64,000 nucleotides of DNA from Bordetella parapertussis (GCA_945878355.1 CAMCTC010000015.1:9033-73032); one strand, 5' to 3'. Shown: positions 1 through 9,377, counted from the first letter of the stretch. Notes: a model not told the origin generated them from the sequence alone. Translations and numbers: made by a program.

Positions 1-498
1 GACAAGCGTAGCTATTACTTCCTGACGCTGGCGCTGGTGGCCGGCGGCGTGCTGGCGCTGCGCCGAATGCTGTTCTCGCCTTTCGGCTACGCGATGCGTG
101 CTGGTCGCGACTCACCGCTGCGGGCTGACGCGATCGGCATCGACGTGCCGCGCATCCAGTGGGCGGCATTCGTCGTCGCGGCGCTGTTTGCCGGGCTGGC
201 CGGTTCGCTCTATGCCTTCAGCAAGGGCAGCCTGTCGCCCGACAGCCTGGGGGTGGGTAAATCGGTCGATGGTCTGGTGATGGTCTTGCTGGGCGGGGTG
301 CAGACGCTGGCCGGACCTGTGGTCGGCGCGGTCAGCTTCACCTGGCTGCAAGACACGGTGGCACGCAGCACCGACTACTGGCGCGCCATGCTGGGCGGCA
401 TCGTGTTGCTGCTGGTGTTGGCGTTCCCGCAAGGCATTGCGGGTTTTGTCGGCCAGCTGGCTGATCGATTGATCGAGCGCCGCCGGAGCGGCGCATGA
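1..498 (+). CDS. livM: Branched-chain amino acid-type ABC transporter permease, LivM family (3' part)
   Basis: C-terminal part of an inner-membrane permease; the reading frame is open from base 1, so the start lies outside the window. The visible ~165 residues contain hydrophobic membrane segments and the coupling-loop region 'GYAMRAGRDSPLRADAIGID', which contacts the ATPases in LivM/LivH permeases. It ends in an ATGA overlap with the following livG, so translation is coupled. Family members import branched-chain amino acids, but many Burkholderiales copies import aromatic or other organic acids. The molybdenum hydroxylase genes just downstream suggest its substrate may be that enzyme's substrate (inference). 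Confidence 0.88.
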   Translation, partial: DKRSYYFLTLALVAGGVLALRRMLFSPFGYAMRAGRDSPLRADAIGIDVPRIQWAAFVVAALFAGLAGSLYAFSKGSLSPDSLGVGKSVDGLVMVLLGGVQTLAGPVVGAVSFTWLQDTVARSTDYWRAMLGGIVLLLVLAFPQGIAGFVGQLADRLIERRRSGA

Positions 499-1262
499 GC
501 TTGCTCAGCGTCACCGGTCTAGGCAAGTCCTTCGGCGGCAACCGTGCCGTCGATGGCATCGATTTTTCGGTTGCACCGGGCGAGTTGCTCGCGCTGATTG
601 GCCCCAACGGCGCGGGCAAATCGACGACCTTCAACATGGTCAACGGCCAACTCAAGGCCGACACGGGTTCGATCCGTCTGGATGGCCAGGAGTTGATCGG
701 TCGCAAGCCGCGCGAGATCTGGAAGCTCGGCGTGGGCCGTACTTTCCAGATCGCCGAGACCTTTGCCTCTCTGACCGTGGTCGAGAACGTGCAGATGGCG
801 CTAATCTCGGCCGACGCCCGCTTGTTCTCGTTCTGGCGCCGGGCGGCGGCCTATCGCCGCGCTGATGCGCTGGCCTTGCTCGACCAAGTCGGCATGGCGC
901 CGCAGGCCGACCGACCCTGCAGCGTGCTGGCCTACGGCGATGTCAAGCGGGTCGAGCTGGCGATCGCGCTGGCCAACAACCCGAAGCTGCTGCTGATGGA
1001 CGAGCCCACCGCCGGCATGGCGCCGGCCGAGCGCCATGCGTTGATGGCATTGACCAAGCGTCTGGTGGTCGAGCGTGGCCTGGGCGTGTTGTTCACTGAG
1101 CACAGCATGGACGTGGTGTTCGCCCATGCTGACCGGCTGATCGTGCTGGCGCGCGGTCGCTTGATCGCGCAGGGCCGGCCGGCCGAGATCCGTGACGACC
1201 CGCAGGTCCAGGCGGTCTACTTTGGCAGTGGCAAGACCTTCGAGAAGGAGGGCGGCGCATGA
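495..1262 (+). CDS. livG: ABC transporter ATP-binding protein, LivG family
   Basis: Cytoplasmic ATPase of the LivFGHM-type importer, 255 residues, normal for LivG. It has Walker A 'GPNGAGKST' near residue 34, a signature region reading 'LAYGDVKRVELAIAL' (a variant of the LivG 'YGQQRRLEIA' consensus), Walker B 'LLLMDEP' and the switch histidine in 'TEHSMD'. The start ATG overlaps the livM stop, and its own stop overlaps the livF start. The start is chosen because it is the only ATG giving this coupling. Confidence 0.92.
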   Translation: MSLLSVTGLGKSFGGNRAVDGIDFSVAPGELLALIGPNGAGKSTTFNMVNGQLKADTGSIRLDGQELIGRKPREIWKLGVGRTFQIAETFASLTVVENVQMALISADARLFSFWRRAAAYRRADALALLDQVGMAPQADRPCSVLAYGDVKRVELAIALANNPKLLLMDEPTAGMAPAERHALMALTKRLVVERGLGVLFTEHSMDVVFAHADRLIVLARGRLIAQGRPAEIRDDPQVQAVYFGSGKTFEKEGGA

Positions 1263-1996
1263 ACCCAGTGAACGAGGTCTTGCTCGAAGCCAAGCGGCTG
1301 TCAGCCTGGTACGGTGCGGCGCAAATCTTGTTCGACGTCGACCTGCAGGTGCGGCGCGGCGAGGTGGTCGCGCTGATGGGGCGCAACGGCGCGGGCAAGA
1401 GCACCACGCTCAAGGCCTTGATGGGTATGCTGGCGCGGCGCGACGGCCAAGTGAGCTTCATGGGCCGCGACATCAGCAGTGCCGAGCCGCATGTGATCTC
1501 CCGCGCCGGTCTCGGTTTCGTGCCGGAGGACAGACGCATCTTCGCCGACCTGACTGTGTTGGAAAACCTCGAGGTCGCGCGCCAGCCGCCGCGGCGTTGG
1601 CCCGACGGCAGTGCTGCGCCGAGCTGGACCCCTGCAGCCTTGTTCGAGCTGTTTCCCAACCTCGGCGAGATGCCCGACCGTCCTGGAGCGCGCATCAGCG
1701 GCGGCGAGCAGCAGATGCTCACGGTCGCAAGAACCCTGATGGGCAATCCCTTGCTGGTGCTGCTAGACGAGCCCAGCGAGGGTGTCGCGCCGCTGATCGT
1801 CGAGCAGATGGTGCGGATGATCCTGGCGCTCAAGCGCCAGGGCGTCAGCATTCTGCTGTCCGAGCAGAACATGCACTTCGCCGAGCTGGTGTCTGACCGT
1901 GCCTATGTGCTCGAGAAAGGCCAGATTCGCCACCAGGCCACGATGGCCGATCTGGCTGCGAACGAAGAGGTGCGCAGGGCGTACCTGTCGATGTGA
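1259..1996 (+). CDS. livF: ABC transporter ATP-binding protein, LivF family
   Basis: Second ATPase of the importer, 245 residues. Walker A is 'GRNGAGKST' near residue 42, the signature is 'ISGGEQQMLTVART', Walker B is 'LLVLLDEP', and 'SEGVAP' follows, which is diagnostic of LivF against LivG. The ATG overlaps the livG stop. The gene ends 7 bases before the start of the iron-sulfur subunit of a molybdenum hydroxylase, so transport and oxidation genes probably share one transcript. Confidence 0.92.
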   Translation: MNPVNEVLLEAKRLSAWYGAAQILFDVDLQVRRGEVVALMGRNGAGKSTTLKALMGMLARRDGQVSFMGRDISSAEPHVISRAGLGFVPEDRRIFADLTVLENLEVARQPPRRWPDGSAAPSWTPAALFELFPNLGEMPDRPGARISGGEQQMLTVARTLMGNPLLVLLDEPSEGVAPLIVEQMVRMILALKRQGVSILLSEQNMHFAELVSDRAYVLEKGQIRHQATMADLAANEEVRRAYLSM

Positions 1997-2003
1997 GTCA
2001 TCC

Positions 2004-2546
2004 ATGGTTCAGCCGGCAACGCGACCGATCCCCCCATCGATAGCCCTGCGGGTGAACGGCCGGATCGAACACCTGGCCGTGGACGGCGCGGTGCCGCTGC
2101 TGACCGTGCTGCGCAACGACCTGGGGTACAACGGCCCGAAGTACGGCTGCGGCCTCGGTCAGTGCGGTGCCTGCATGGTGCTGGTGGACGGCGTGGCCGC
2201 GCGTGCCTGCGCGATCCCGCTGGCCGGGGTCGCGGGGCGCGAGGTGATCACGCTAGAAGGCCTGGGCCGCCTCGCCGGGCTTTGCACCTCAGCTGACGAA
2301 CTGCACCCTGTGCAAAAAGCCTTCATCGCGACCCAGGCCGCGCAGTGCGGCTACTGCCTCAACGGCATGATCATCGCCACCGTCGCGCTGCTGCGTCGCC
2401 ATCCGCGGCCCACCGAGGCGCAGGCGCGGTCTGCGCTGTCGCACAACCTGTGCCGCTGCGGCAGCCATCTCGAGATTCTGGCTGCGGTGCAGCTTGCGGC
2501 GCAGTGGATGGCCGAATCGTCGCCAGCGTCGGACCCTGCGCTGTGA
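2004..2546 (+). CDS. (2Fe-2S)-binding small subunit of a molybdenum hydroxylase, NicA-like
   Basis: Small electron-transfer subunit, 180 residues, of a xanthine dehydrogenase-family enzyme. The N-terminal plant-ferredoxin-type cluster motif is 'CGLGQCGACMV' with a later cysteine; the C-terminal all-alpha domain has the second cluster motifs 'CGYC' and 'CRCG'. Size and partner match the NicA subunit of nicotinate dehydrogenase and the alpha subunit of isoquinoline 1-oxidoreductase. The ATG at 2004 is chosen over an upstream in-frame start that would run into livF. The stop overlaps the next gene's GTG (GTGA). The substrate is not proven by sequence. Confidence 0.9.
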   Translation: MVQPATRPIPPSIALRVNGRIEHLAVDGAVPLLTVLRNDLGYNGPKYGCGLGQCGACMVLVDGVAARACAIPLAGVAGREVITLEGLGRLAGLCTSADELHPVQKAFIATQAAQCGYCLNGMIIATVALLRRHPRPTEAQARSALSHNLCRCGSHLEILAAVQLAAQWMAESSPASDPAL

Positions 2547-5500
2547 TCGCGTCGCCCCGCGTCTGGCGCAGCCGCGCCGATTTCCGCGCCGCGCCCGATG
2601 CGCTGCTGGTGCTGCGCCAGCCACCGGTGCCGCCGCCGCCGACCCCGGGCCAGCCGGCCATCGTCGGGGCCAATCCGGCCGAGGGGCTGGAGGTCTTGCT
2701 CGCGCTGTACGCCGCTGGCGGCGGCCGGGCCGCGGCGATCGCGCTGGTCGGCCATGTCGACCTGGGCACCGGCATCGCGACGGCCTATGGCCAGATCGCT
2801 GCCGAGGAGCTTGACCTTGCGCCCGACCAGGTCCAAGTGATCCTGGGCGACACGGCGCGCGCGCCCAACCAGGGCCCGACGATCGCAAGCACCTCGATCC
2901 AGCGCCATGCCGAGCCTTTGCGCCTGGCCGCAGCCCAGGCCAGGGCCTGGTTGGTTGCCGAGGCCGCCGCGCGCTGGGGCCTGCGGGCGCAGGACTTGCG
3001 CAGCGCCGACGGCGTGCTGCACGCACCCGATGGCCGCCGGCTGGCTTACGCGGAGCTGCTGGTCGGCCGCCATGTCGAGTTGATGCTCGACGACGCGACC
3101 GTCACCAAGCCTGAAGCCGATTACCGGGTGGTCGGGCGCTCGATCCCGCGCATCGACCTGACGGTCAAGGCCAGCGGGGGCGATGTCTATGTCCACGACA
3201 TGCGGCTGCCCGGCATGTTGCACGGCCGGGTGCTGCGCCCGCCCTATGCCGGGGTAGACGCCGGCGATTTCGTTGGCCGATCGCTGCTGAGCGTCGACGA
3301 GGCCTCGATCGCCCAGCTGCCGGGCATCGAAAAGCTGGTCGTGATCGGCGACTTCATCGGCATCGTCGCCGAGCGCGAAGAGCAGGCCGAGGCTGCGGTC
3401 CATGCGCTGGCGGTGACCTGGGCGCCATTCACCCCGCTGCCGCCGCTGGCCGATCTGGCCCAGGCGATCAGCGCCCACCCCAGCCGACCGCGGATGGTGG
3501 CGCAGCATGGCGATGTCGAGTCGGCACTGGACCAGGCGACGCAGCGCCTAGACCGCAGCTATGTCTGGCCTTACCAGATGCACGCGTCGATCGGACCGTC
3601 TTGCGCGCTGGCCGACTGGCGTGGCGATGGGCCTGATGCGCAGGCCACGGTCTGGACCGGCAGCCAGAACCCGCATGTGCTGCGCGCCGACCTCGCACTG
3701 CTCACCGGTCTGGCCGACACCGCGATCGAGGTGATCCGGCTCGAAGCATCGGGCTGCTACGGTCGCAACAGCGCCGACGACGTGGCCGCCGATGCGCTGC
3801 TGCTGTCGCGCGCGGTGGGTCGACCGGTGCGGGTGCAGCTCAGCCGCGAGCAAGAACACGCGTGGGAGCCCAAGGGCGCGGCCCAGCTGATGCAGGTGCG
3901 CGGCGGGTTGGCAGCGGATGGCTCGCCTGCGGGTTACGACTTCGCCACCAGCTACCCGAGCAACGGCGCGCCGACGCTGGCCTTGCTGCTGACCGGCAAG
4001 GTCTCGGCTGTTGCGCAGGCCTACGAAATGGGCGACCGCACGTCGGTGCCGCCTTATGCCTATGCCCACCAGCGCATCACTGTCAACGACATGGCGCCTA
4101 TCCTGCGCGCCAGCTGGTTGCGCGGCGTCTCGGCGTTGCCCAACGCCTTCGCCCACGAGAGCCACATCGACGAGCTCGCCAGCGCTGCCGGTGTCGACCC
4201 GGTGGCCTACCGCTTGCGCTACCTGCACGACGATCGCGCTGCCGAGTTGGTTCGCGCCACCGCGGCCAAGGCCGGCTGGTTGCCGCACAGCGCGCCGCAA
4301 TTGCGTGCATCGGATGGCGATTGGCTGCAAGGCCAGGGCTTTGCCTATGCCCGCTACATCCACAGCAAGTTCCCTGGTTTCGGCGCGGCCTGGGCGGCCT
4401 GGGTTGCCGATGTGCAGGTCAACCGAGTCACCGGCGAGGTGCATGTCGCGCGGGTGGTGGTGGGCCACGACGCCGGGCTGATGATCAACCCCAAGGGCGT
4501 CGAGCAGCAAGTCCACGGCAATGTGTTGCAGACCACCAGCCGCGCGCTGATGGAGCAGGTCCGGGTTGACCCGGTCACGCGCACGGTGGCAAGCCGGGAG
4601 TGGGGCAGCTACCCGATCCTGAGCTTCCGAGAGGTGCCGGTGGTCGAGGTGATGCTGATGCCAAGGCCCGGCGAAGCGCCGCTGGGTGTCGGTGAATCGG
4701 CCTCGGTGCCGGGCACTGCAGCGATCGCCAACGCGATCTTCGACGCCACCGGCGTTCGATTCCGCAACCCACCGTTCACGCCCGAGGTGGTTCGTGCGGC
4801 GCTCAACCCCTTGCCGCCTCCCGCCGCGCCCACGGTTCCGATCGCAGAGGTGGTGGCGATGGCAAATGACCCGCAGCGCCGTCGCAAGCCGCGCTGGGCG
4901 CTGGCGGGTGCGATCGCCACCGGGCTGGTCGGGCTGGCGGCGGCAGCGCTGGGTTGGCGAACCGCGATCGCGCCGGTGCAGGCCAGCGCGAGCGGTGTCT
5001 ACAGCGCTGCGCTGGTCGCGCGTGGCCAGCAGCTCGCGGCGGTCGGTAACTGCGTGGCATGCCACACCGCCGAAGGCAGGCTGCCGGGTGCCGGCGGCCG
5101 AGCGCTGGCCACACCCTTTGGCACGGTCTACAGCACCAACCTGACGCCGGATGCAGCCACCGGCATCGGCCGCTGGTCGTTCTCGGCCTTCCAGCGCGCG
5201 ATGCGCGAAGGCTTGTCGCGCGACGGCAGCCACCTCTACCCGGCTTTCCCCTACACGGCTTTCACGCAGACCAGCGACGAGGACTTGACGGCGCTCTACG
5301 CTTGGCTGATGTCACGCCCGGCGGTCGCGGCCAGCGTGCCCAAGACCCGGTTGGTTTGGCCTTTCAACTGGCGAGCGCTGATGGGTCTGTGGAACGCGGT
5401 CTACCTGCAACCCGGCCCGGTCGCGTTGACCGTGCCGCGCAGCGCGCAGTGGCAGCGCGGCGCTGAACTCGTCAATGGCCTGGGCCACTGCAGCGCCTGC

Positions 5501-6166
5501 CACACGCCGCGTGACGCCTTGGGCGGTGAACGCGCCAGCCGGTCCTACCTGGCCGGTGCGTTGGTCGATGGCTGGGAGGCGCCGCCGCTGGGCGCGCTGA
5601 GCCGATCGCCACTGCGCTGGACCGAGGCCGCGATGCTGCAATACCTGCGACAGGGCCACCACCCCGAGCACGGCATCGCCGGCGGATCGATGGCCGAGGT
5701 GGTGCGTGGGCTGGCCGGTGCGGCCGAGTCCGATCTGCAGGCGATGGCGCATTACCTGGTGTCGCTGCAGCCCGACCGCGCGCCGATATTGGCTGCGACG
5801 CTGGTGGCGCAGGCCGCAGCGCGTGCCGCTGCGCTGCCGGGCCCGGCCCAGCGATTGTTCGAATCGGCCTGCGGTGCTTGCCACCACGACGGTGACGGCC
5901 CCGAGGTGCTGGGGCTGAACCAGCCGCTCGCGCTCAACACCAATCTGCACAGCGAGCGGCCCGACAACCTGATCCGCACGGTGCTCGACGGCATCTGGCA
6001 GCCGGCCTATGTCGCGATCGGCCACATGCCGGCTTTCGGTCGGGCGCTGGACGACCAGCAGATCGCCGAACTCGCTGCGTACTTGCGACTGCGCTTCGCC
6101 CCCGACCGGCCAGCCTGGACCGACTTGGCTGGCGTGGTGGCCAGGCTGCGCGAGGCGGGCCGCTAA
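2543..6166 (+). CDS. Molybdopterin hydroxylase large subunit fused to three cytochrome c domains, NicB-like
   Basis: A 1207-residue fusion. Residues about 1-780 are the molybdenum-binding part of the xanthine dehydrogenase/isoquinoline oxidoreductase type, including 'GVGESASVPG', whose Glu is the expected catalytic base. A hydrophobic segment follows around 787-808 (after 'RRKPRW'), then three c-type haem motifs: CVACH near 837, CSACH near 983 and CGACH near 1110. This layout and length match NicB of Pseudomonas nicotinate dehydrogenase, which hands electrons to cytochromes rather than NAD. The GTG start at 2543 couples it to the small subunit; an ORF start at 2345 would overlap that gene. 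The membrane segment implies a cytoplasmic Mo domain and periplasmic haems (inference). Substrate could be nicotinate or another N-heterocycle or aldehyde. Confidence 0.88.
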   Translation: MIASPRVWRSRADFRAAPDALLVLRQPPVPPPPTPGQPAIVGANPAEGLEVLLALYAAGGGRAAAIALVGHVDLGTGIATAYGQIAAEELDLAPDQVQVILGDTARAPNQGPTIASTSIQRHAEPLRLAAAQARAWLVAEAAARWGLRAQDLRSADGVLHAPDGRRLAYAELLVGRHVELMLDDATVTKPEADYRVVGRSIPRIDLTVKASGGDVYVHDMRLPGMLHGRVLRPPYAGVDAGDFVGRSLLSVDEASIAQLPGIEKLVVIGDFIGIVAEREEQAEAAVHALAVTWAPFTPLPPLADLAQAISAHPSRPRMVAQHGDVESALDQATQRLDRSYVWPYQMHASIGPSCALADWRGDGPDAQATVWTGSQNPHVLRADLALLTGLADTAIEVIRLEASGCYGRNSADDVAADALLLSRAVGRPVRVQLSREQEHAWEPKGAAQLMQVRGGLAADGSPAGYDFATSYPSNGAPTLALLLTGKVSAVAQAYEMGDRTSVPPYAYAHQRITVNDMAPILRASWLRGVSALPNAFAHESHIDELASAAGVDPVAYRLRYLHDDRAAELVRATAAKAGWLPHSAPQLRASDGDWLQGQGFAYARYIHSKFPGFGAAWAAWVADVQVNRVTGEVHVARVVVGHDAGLMINPKGVEQQVHGNVLQTTSRALMEQVRVDPVTRTVASREWGSYPILSFREVPVVEVMLMPRPGEAPLGVGESASVPGTAAIANAIFDATGVRFRNPPFTPEVVRAALNPLPPPAAPTVPIAEVVAMANDPQRRRKPRWALAGAIATGLVGLAAAALGWRTAIAPVQASASGVYSAALVARGQQLAAVGNCVACHTAEGRLPGAGGRALATPFGTVYSTNLTPDAATGIGRWSFSAFQRAMREGLSRDGSHLYPAFPYTAFTQTSDEDLTALYAWLMSRPAVAASVPKTRLVWPFNWRALMGLWNAVYLQPGPVALTVPRSAQWQRGAELVNGLGHCSACHTPRDALGGERASRSYLAGALVDGWEAPPLGALSRSPLRWTEAAMLQYLRQGHHPEHGIAGGSMAEVVRGLAGAAESDLQAMAHYLVSLQPDRAPILAATLVAQAAARAAALPGPAQRLFESACGACHHDGDGPEVLGLNQPLALNTNLHSERPDNLIRTVLDGIWQPAYVAIGHMPAFGRALDDQQIAELAAYLRLRFAPDRPAWTDLAGVVARLREAGR

Positions 6167-6184
6167 AGCCTGCGCCAGCAGGTC

Positions 6185-7666
6185 TCAGCGACCGACTTGG
6201 CCGAAAGCCACTGCCCAGGTCAGCGACGCGACCGGGCTGGAGCCGCCGCCGCGCAGCGATGCTGCACGTCCGAGACCCAGCCGCCATTGCTGAGCGCTGC
6301 CCACAGGTGCCAGGCCGGCCCATATCAGGCCCTGGACGATCGCGCCGCTGACGCCTTGAACCCCGGCACCGCCCGCACCGCCGACCAACAATTCGGCGCC
6401 GACTTGCCAAGGCGCGGGCAGCGAGGTGCTGGCCCAGCCGGCACCGATCAGGCCGACCGAGTAAGCGCCGGCCTGGCCGCCATAAGCGCTGTGCGCCTGG
6501 GCGCTGGCATAGAGCTCGGGCGTCAGCCAGCGGTTCAGGATCAGACCCAGGGTCTGGATCGATGGCTTGCTGCCGTCGCGACGCGCCACGTCGAACATCT
6601 TCTGCAGGCTGCCCGCCCATTCGGTGCGCACGACGGTGCCGCTGCGTCCGGGCGTGGAGGGCAGGGCGGCCGGCTCGAGGTCGGTGGCAATCCAGAGCTC
6701 GGTGACATGCCCGCGCAAGCCCGGGGCCGGTCCTTGGATCCGACCGAACGAGGCGCCAGCCTCCCAGCCTGGTGCCAGTTTTGCGCTCAGCGTGCCTTCG
6801 AGTCTGGCCATCAAGCCGCCGCCCGTGGGGACACCGCCGCCGCCGCCCAAGCCGAGGCTGGCACGTGCGCCCAAGCGCAATCGCTCTCCCAAGGACAGCT
6901 CGCGGCCGACAAAGCCCAGAATTTCCATGTAACCGGCGACGTCCTGCCGCACTGCGGCAGCGGCCGACAGGCCCCAGAGATCGCCTTGGTCGTTCAGGCG
7001 CTGTGCCGCCCGAGCGCCGACCAGCGGGAAGTCCATCGCCTGGGCAGCGCCGCGCAGCCGGACCTGCGTGTGGGTCAGCGCGACCTGGTCGAAACCCAGC
7101 CCGCTGCGCTGTTCGGCTGGCACCCGTTCGCCGACCCGGCCCAGCGCCTGAACTCTGAAGTCTGTCTGCCACTGTGCGACCAGACCGACCTGCTGGCTGC
7201 GGATCGCGGTGCCAGGAAACTGCACCGCCGACACCGACAAGCCCGCGCGCAGTGGGCCGAAATCCTGTAGCAGCGAGATCGACGGCCGCAGCATCAAACC
7301 ATTGCCCACCGGCGCACCGGCGCCGCCGCCGCCGCCCACAGCCAGGCCGGCGAGCAGTTCCAGATCCGGTCTCAAGGTCCAGCGTTGCTGCAGCTCGGCA
7401 CCCAGCACGAACAGGCCGCCGCGTTGACCGCTGGCCGCGCCGTAGACCACCGGGCCGAGCCAGATGCCTGGCCGCAGCTCGAACAAGACCTCAGCGGCGG
7501 CCAGCCCCATGCGTTCTCGGCCGGGCAGCTTGAGGGACTCGAAGCCGGTCAGCACCGACACCGGCATGGCCGAGCCGGCTTCGTTGGCCTGGGCTGGCAG
7601 CCCGCACAGCAGGGCCGATGCCAGCGCCAACGACCGGGTCCAGGTCTTGCCGGCGGTCGAGGTCAT
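6185..7666 (-). CDS. Predicted outer-membrane protein with three internal repeats; family not recognised
   Basis: 493 residues. A Sec signal peptide (positive N-terminus, hydrophobic 'SLALASALLCGLPAQA') ends near residue 27. The rest is rich in Gly/Ala/Leu with alternating polar and hydrophobic residues, suggesting transmembrane beta-strands. Three modules of about 155 residues recur, each with a glycine-rich turn: 'GGGGGAGAPVGNG' near 111, 'GGGGGVPTGGG' near 274 and 'GGAGGAGVQGVSG' near 429. Convergent with the NicB-like gene, 18 bases apart. I do not recognise the family; export to the outer membrane is inference. Confidence 0.7.
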   Translation of the reverse strand: MTSTAGKTWTRSLALASALLCGLPAQANEAGSAMPVSVLTGFESLKLPGRERMGLAAAEVLFELRPGIWLGPVVYGAASGQRGGLFVLGAELQQRWTLRPDLELLAGLAVGGGGGAGAPVGNGLMLRPSISLLQDFGPLRAGLSVSAVQFPGTAIRSQQVGLVAQWQTDFRVQALGRVGERVPAEQRSGLGFDQVALTHTQVRLRGAAQAMDFPLVGARAAQRLNDQGDLWGLSAAAAVRQDVAGYMEILGFVGRELSLGERLRLGARASLGLGGGGGVPTGGGLMARLEGTLSAKLAPGWEAGASFGRIQGPAPGLRGHVTELWIATDLEPAALPSTPGRSGTVVRTEWAGSLQKMFDVARRDGSKPSIQTLGLILNRWLTPELYASAQAHSAYGGQAGAYSVGLIGAGWASTSLPAPWQVGAELLVGGAGGAGVQGVSGAIVQGLIWAGLAPVGSAQQWRLGLGRAASLRGGGSSPVASLTWAVAFGQVGR

Positions 7667-7730
7667 GGTAGGTCCAATTGTTGAGGGTTTGATAAGGGCC
7701 GAGAACGCAAGTTCTGGATGGATTGGGTGT

Positions 7731-8633
7731 TCATCGCCAAGCCGCCAGGCCAGCCAAGGCCAGCGGCAGGCCTAGCGCGGCCAACAAGGTGGAAACAGTG
7801 ACCAGCCCTGCAACATAGGCGCCGCTGCCACCCATCCGGACCGCGAGCACATAAGCGCTGCTGGAGGTGGGCAAGGCCGCGAAGGCGACGATCACCGCTT
7901 GCTGTGCCGGCGGCAGCTTCATGCCGACCACCAGCGCGATCGCGAGCAAAGGCAAGGCTGCATGGCGGATCGCCAGCAGACCAAGGGCCAGTCTGGGCGC
8001 TTCACCCAGCGCGCCCAGGCGAAGTCCCGCGCCCACGGCCATCAGGCCCAATGGCAGTGCAGCGCCCCCGATGCGCGACAGCGTGATCGACGCCAACTCT
8101 GGCAACTGCAGTCCAATCAGGTTGGCCAACAAGCCAGACAAAGTTGCGACGATCAGCGGGTTGCGCAGCAACTCCTTGAAATATCCTTGGCCGCCTTGTC
8201 GTGCCAGCGGCCAGACCGCGGCGATGTTGCAAAGGGGTACGCACAAGGACATCAACATCGCCACCCAGGCCAGCCCGGGTGCGCCGGCCAAGCGCTCGGA
8301 CAGCGCCAGTGCGACATAGCTGTTGAATCGGAAGGCGCATTGCGCGCCGCTGGCATGCAGCCTCGCGTCCACCCCAGGCAATCGACCCAGAGCCCATGCC
8401 AGCGCAATGCCGCAGGCGATCACAGCCAGCCCGGCGCTGCCCAAGGCCAACAGGTCGCCGGGATGCAACGGGTTGCGTGTGATGGCGTGAAAAAGCAGCA
8501 GCGGAAACAGCAAGTAGTACACCAGCCGCTCGACCGCATCCCAGACCGGGCGACCCAGTGCGGTATGGCGGCAAATCAGGTAACCGAGTGCAATCAGCAC
8601 AAAGTCGGGCAGCAGTATCAACAGATCGGACAT
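7731..8633 (-). CDS. AEC-family transporter (auxin efflux carrier type)
   Basis: 300 residues, almost entirely membrane-spanning, with the two-half topology of the AEC/bile-acid superfamily. Family features include the N-terminal 'DFVLIALGYLICR', the cross-over region 'FRFNSYVALAL', and the second-half 'GAALPLGLMAVGAGLRL' and 'MKLPPAQQAVIVAFAALPTSSSAYVLAV'-like segment (shortened here: 'AALPTSSSAYVLA'). Bacterial relatives carry malate/malonate or other organic acids. It stands alone, so the substrate cannot be inferred. The ATG at 8633 gives the family's usual length. Confidence 0.85.
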   Translation of the reverse strand: MSDLLILLPDFVLIALGYLICRHTALGRPVWDAVERLVYYLLFPLLLFHAITRNPLHPGDLLALGSAGLAVIACGIALAWALGRLPGVDARLHASGAQCAFRFNSYVALALSERLAGAPGLAWVAMLMSLCVPLCNIAAVWPLARQGGQGYFKELLRNPLIVATLSGLLANLIGLQLPELASITLSRIGGAALPLGLMAVGAGLRLGALGEAPRLALGLLAIRHAALPLLAIALVVGMKLPPAQQAVIVAFAALPTSSSAYVLAVRMGGSGAYVAGLVTVSTLLAALGLPLALAGLAAWR

Positions 8634-8747
8634 CGCCAGAGTGTGCCAGCGTCGGCCGGCCAGATGCTGTCGCGAGTGGCGATGAGGTCAGCCGGATGGG
8701 TGTCGGCGGCGTTAAGCCTGGACCGACTGGCCTATCCATTGAGCAAC

Positions 8748-9377
8748 ATGATCTCTCGAACCTCCTTGTCAAGATGCTGCTTGTGGGCCTTTGCCCGACG
8801 TCGTCTGCTACTGGCGAGCTTGCTCCTGCCTATCGCGTTGGCTTGCTCTGCTGCTGAAGCGCAGAACCCGATCGGCGGCATTCGCTTCGACCCCAGCGTT
8901 CAACTGGCCGGCCAGGTCTTGCAGCTCAACGGCACCGGGTTACGGGCTCGGTTCTGGATCAAGGCTTATGCCGCAGGCCTGTACCTCGGTCAGCGGGCCC
9001 AGAGTGCCGATGCGGCGCTGACCCAGCCTGGCGCCAAGCGGCTACAGCTGCGCATGTTGCTGGCGGTGCCGGCGGCCGAGTTCGTCAAGGCCTTGCATCT
9101 GGGCGTTGCGCGCAACAACCCGCCTGAGTTGCAAGCCAGGTTGGCGGAACGGGTAGCGGCGTTCGACGCGATGCTCACGCCATTGGGCGAGGTCAGGAAG
9201 GGCGACACCGTCAACCTCGACTTCCTGCCAGGTCGGGGCTTGCTGTTCTTTCACAACGGTCGCTTGCTGGGCCCCGCCATCGCCGGCGATGAGTTCTACA
9301 ACGCGTTGTTGCGCGTCTTCGTCGGCGAGCATGTCAGCGACGAAGGATTGCGCGCTGGACTGCTGGGTCAGTCCTGA
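8748..9377 (+). CDS. Chalcone isomerase-like periplasmic protein
   Basis: 209 residues. The signal peptide contains 'LLLASLLLPIALACSAAEAQ'. The mature part starts 'NPIGGIRFDPSVQLAGQ' and contains 'GTGLRARFWIKAYAAGLYL', the hallmark of the bacterial chalcone isomerase-like domain, here without a plant-type flavonoid role. The ATG at 8748 is chosen because it directly precedes a plausible signal peptide; a long upstream extension of the frame lies antisense to the AEC gene. These proteins are exported in many Burkholderiales and their function is unknown. Confidence 0.8.
   Translation: MISRTSLSRCCLWAFARRRLLLASLLLPIALACSAAEAQNPIGGIRFDPSVQLAGQVLQLNGTGLRARFWIKAYAAGLYLGQRAQSADAALTQPGAKRLQLRMLLAVPAAEFVKALHLGVARNNPPELQARLAERVAAFDAMLTPLGEVRKGDTVNLDFLPGRGLLFFHNGRLLGPAIAGDEFYNALLRVFVGEHVSDEGLRAGLLGQS

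Noticed and set aside
3548-5233. 561-codon minus-strand ORF
   Set aside because: Antisense to the NicB-like gene, whose haem and molybdenum motifs are unmistakable; no domain in the antisense product.
7899-8747. 5' extension of the chalcone-isomerase-like frame
   Set aside because: Antisense to the AEC transporter gene; the extension is Gln/Arg-rich and lacks motifs, while a signal peptide starts at 8748.
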